Notes under the pieces: model-generated | What the model was told of the DNA's origin: nothing | The model's input: the letters and a program-made list of their open reading frames with translations, nothing else | Databases searched by the model: none | DNA from: JBHEKP01 sp041859375 | Lineage (GTDB): Bacteria > Hydrogenedentota > Hydrogenedentia > Hydrogenedentales > CAITNO01 | Assembly (NCBI GenBank): GCA_041859375.1 | Contig: JBHEKP010000348.1 | Coordinates: 1 to 16,412 of the forward strand | Reading direction: 5' to 3' | Length of the DNA stretch: 16,412 nt | Part shown: positions 14,815 through 16,412 of the stretch, piece after piece | How the letters are laid out: the number at the start of each line of letters is the position of its first letter | Position numbering within the stretch: position 1 is the stretch's first letter | Translations under genes and position numbers: made by a program

Positions 14815-15951
14815 TTACGGCTTCATGCCGAAGAGGAAGCGGACGGGCCGCCAGGGCTTGACAAAAACCGCGTAGAGGATGGCGGTGGCGGCGGTGGCGA
14901 GGACGCAGATGATCAGGAATTCCGCCCAGATGCCCGCGCCCCGGTTCAGCAGGACCATGCCCAGCAGGACGATGACGGTCTGGTGGAGGATGTAGAAGGG
15001 GTAGGCGGCTTCGGCGGCGTAACGGAGGAAGCGGTTGGAGAAGCCCAGAAGGTGTTTTCCATAGCCCAGCGCGGCGACGACGAGGCACCACGCGGCAATC
15101 CCCTCGTAGGCGATGTCAAGCAGGAGCCCGACCGGGCCGTCGCCTGAGACGCGCAGCCACCAGCAGACCCCCACCGCGAGGAGCAGCGCCGCACCCGCGG
15201 CAAGGGCGGGTTTGCGCCGCGCCTCGACAGTGTCCGCCAATGCGGCGTCCGCCGCGAAGAGCGCGCCGGAGAGAAAGAAAATCGTGTAATAGAAGATGTT
15301 CTTCCCGCCGATGTCGGGGATGGCCTGGGCGAGCATGAGCGCCGCGGGCATGGCCCAGAAGCACACGGGCCGGGTGAGGACGGCGGCCCATGCGCGCGCG
15401 CCCCTTTCCCCGTCTTTCTGCCAGCGCCAGACAACCGGCAGGATCACGCAGGAGATGACGAACAGGTAAAGCACAAACCAGAGGTGGCCGGGGGTGAAGC
15501 CGCCCATGTAGCCGGTGAGGGGCCATTCGGCGCTGATGGTGAAAAACTGGGGGTAATAGGACAAAAAACCGCCCCGGTGGCCCGTGTTGGTCAGCGCGCC
15601 GCACCAGGACTGGGGCGGCACGACGACAAGCACGCCGAAGACGAGGGGGAGCAGCAGGCGGCGGACGCGCTCGCGCAGGTAGCCGGAGCGGCCCCGGACG
15701 CGCAGGGCGTGCCAGGTGGAGGCCCCGGCGAGGGCGAAGAGCAGGGGCATGTGCCAGGGGCCGCAGGTGGCGATGAAGAGCAGACTCATGGCCTGGCTGG
15801 TGGTTTCGCTCTTGGCGTAGAAGGGCTCCCAGATGTCAAAGAGCCGCGCGGTGTGGAAGGGCACGAGCAGGAGCACGGCAAGGACGCGCAGCCAGTCAAT
15901 GAAGGGCTGCCGGGGCACGGTGCTGATGCCGGGAACGGTGCCGGACGCCAT
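14815..15951 (-). CDS. Acyltransferase family 3 membrane protein (OpgC/MdoC-like)
   Basis: A 378-residue integral membrane protein with about ten hydrophobic segments, the usual size for this family, which transfers acetyl, succinyl or other acyl groups to envelope glycans. The start at 15951 is chosen because a GAGG site lies about 10 nt upstream and the family N-terminus begins at PFIDWLRVLAVLLLVPFHTARLFDIW (16-41). His33 is the conserved catalytic histidine, RERVRRLLLPLVFG (93-106) is the typical arginine-rich loop, GHLWFVLYLF (155-164) is the conserved mid segment and FYILHQTVIVLLG (319-331) the last conserved segment. WHMPLLFALAGASTW (66-80) resembles OpgC/MdoC-type succinyltransferases. 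The acceptor is unknown. Its 3' end is duplicated as a relic 0.8 kb away. Confidence 0.9.
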   Translation of the reverse strand: MASGTVPGISTVPRQPFIDWLRVLAVLLLVPFHTARLFDIWEPFYAKSETTSQAMSLLFIATCGPWHMPLLFALAGASTWHALRVRGRSGYLRERVRRLLLPLVFGVLVVVPPQSWCGALTNTGHRGGFLSYYPQFFTISAEWPLTGYMGGFTPGHLWFVLYLFVISCVILPVVWRWQKDGERGARAWAAVLTRPVCFWAMPAALMLAQAIPDIGGKNIFYYTIFFLSGALFAADAALADTVEARRKPALAAGAALLLAVGVCWWLRVSGDGPVGLLLDIAYEGIAAWCLVVAALGYGKHLLGFSNRFLRYAAEAAYPFYILHQTVIVLLGMVLLNRGAGIWAEFLIICVLATAATAILYAVFVKPWRPVRFLFGMKP

Positions 15952-16017
15952 GGTACGGATACCTCGTTGGCGAAAACTGTGCATGAAGGGGCGGGGAAAA
16001 CGCAAGAAGAAGAATTA

Positions 16018-16200
16018 ACCACGGAACACACAGAACACACGGAAAAAGAAGGGAGAAAATAGCCACAAAGGGCACAAAGAACACAAAAAAATAGGGGAAA
16101 GAAGGGAATGACGAAAGATTGAACCGAAAGAACACAACAAAGCGGCAGACACGGGACACACGGAAAAGGAAAGGAGAGAATAGCCACAAAGGACACAAAA
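16018..16200. repeat. Purine-rich duplicated block of 9-nt-periodic repeats
   Basis: In this gap between the acyltransferase and phosphomutase genes (15952-16367) two short periodic motifs recur: CGGAACACA-type units at 16022, 16031 and 16040, and CACAAAGRR-type units at 16064, 16073 and 16082, both exactly 9 nt apart. The whole module is duplicated: 16035-16078 and 16156-16199 match at 40 of 44 positions, offset 121 nt, and all four differences are A/G exchanges. The + strand is strongly purine-rich. No gene is seen in it; open frames here are low-complexity (EHTEHTE-like). Confidence 0.85.
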
Positions 16201-16288
16201 AAAACCGGAGGGACGAAGAAAGAAGCTGGGCGTAGGGGCCGCAGGGAACATAAATAAGAAACGGGGTGTGTTGGGGAAAGGGAATGGG

Positions 16289-16319
16289 TTGGAACGGCGC
16301 GGGGGGATGCCGATAGAAT
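16289..16319 (+). promoter_or_regulatory. Candidate promoter of the phosphomutase gene
   Basis: TTGGAA (16289-16294), a 19-nt spacer and TAGAAT (16314-16319) lie about 50 nt upstream of the start codon. The spacer is longer than ideal, so this is weak. Confidence 0.3.
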
Positions 16320-16367
16320 GGGGCGTTGGCGGGCCGGAGGGCCGCCGGAAAGAAAGGACGCGACGGG

Positions 16368-16412
16368 ATGGACATCAACCCTGAAATTTTCCGCGAGTAC
16401 GACATCCGGGGC
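16368..16412 (+). CDS. Phosphomannomutase/phosphoglucomutase N-terminus (3' partial)
   Basis: The window ends after 15 codons, MDINPEIFREYDIRG. The motif INPxIFREYDIRG is the N-terminal signature of the ManB/AlgC/XanA-type alpha-D-phosphohexomutases, which interconvert hexose 1- and 6-phosphates for nucleotide-sugar and envelope polysaccharide synthesis. AAAGGA lies 9 nt before the ATG. The catalytic serine loop lies beyond the window, so substrate preference cannot be judged. Confidence 0.82.
   Translation, partial: MDINPEIFREYDIRG

Noticed and set aside
15952..16005. Longer N-terminus for the acyltransferase
   Set aside because: The extra 18 residues are basic and unconserved in the family and have no ribosome-binding site; the ATG at 15951 has one.
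15786..16405. Open frames in the purine-rich block
   Set aside because: They translate 9-nt repeats into periodic tripeptides or Phe/Cys/Leu-rich strings and lack start signals.

Overview
The window is GC-rich, bacterial and densely coded, with ten complete protein genes, two genes cut by the window ends, and one degraded gene end. The repertoire suggests a diderm (outer-membrane) bacterium of the PVC/Hydrogenedentota/Planctomycetes type, probably from a metagenome. The pointers are a WbsX/GH99-like protein fused to LamG, a Tat-exported Gfo/Idh/MocA oxidoreductase, a hydrazine-synthase-alpha-like dihaem protein, a secreted glycosidase-like lipoprotein, and a PagL-type outer-membrane beta-barrel. 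This placement rests on gene content only and is moderate in confidence.

Region 1 (1-3458) is carbohydrate-related. A 5'-truncated WbsX/GH99-like plus LamG protein on the + strand converges on a Tat-exported Gfo/Idh/MocA oxidoreductase on the - strand, with a strong terminator between them. Region 2 (3640-8016, all - strand) holds an HzsA-like periplasmic dihaem beta-propeller protein with its own sigma70-type promoter. Upstream of it is a two-gene unit encoding a cystathionine gamma-synthase/lyase and an orphan class I methyltransferase. Region 3 (8111-8812) is a self-contained PagL-like outer-membrane gene: consensus TTGACA-17-TATTAT promoter, an operator-like palindrome over the -35 box, and a strong terminator.

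Region 4 (8813-11974) is a nitrogen-control locus. An AT-rich gene-free stretch leads to a textbook sigma54 promoter, a structured leader, then glnB (PII, with Tyr51), glnA (type I glutamine synthetase with the adenylylation tyrosine) and, past a long hairpin, a standalone class I glutamine amidotransferase. PII and GlnA form the standard circuit in which PII senses 2-oxoglutarate and ATP/ADP and tunes ammonia assimilation; the sigma54 site implies activation by an NtrC-like enhancer-binding protein encoded elsewhere.

Region 5 (12003-16412) holds an unrecognised secreted glycosidase-like lipoprotein, the 3' relic of a second acyltransferase gene, a CPBP-type membrane protein lacking the usual catalytic Glu-Glu, an intact family 3 acyltransferase, a purine-rich block of 9-nt-periodic repeats, and the first 15 codons of a phosphomannomutase/phosphoglucomutase. 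No rRNA, tRNA, CRISPR array, transposase or phage gene was seen. The best candidates for something new are the non-anammox HzsA-like protein, the direct-repeat-flanked CPBP gene beside the acyltransferase relic, and the 9-nt-periodic intergenic repeats.
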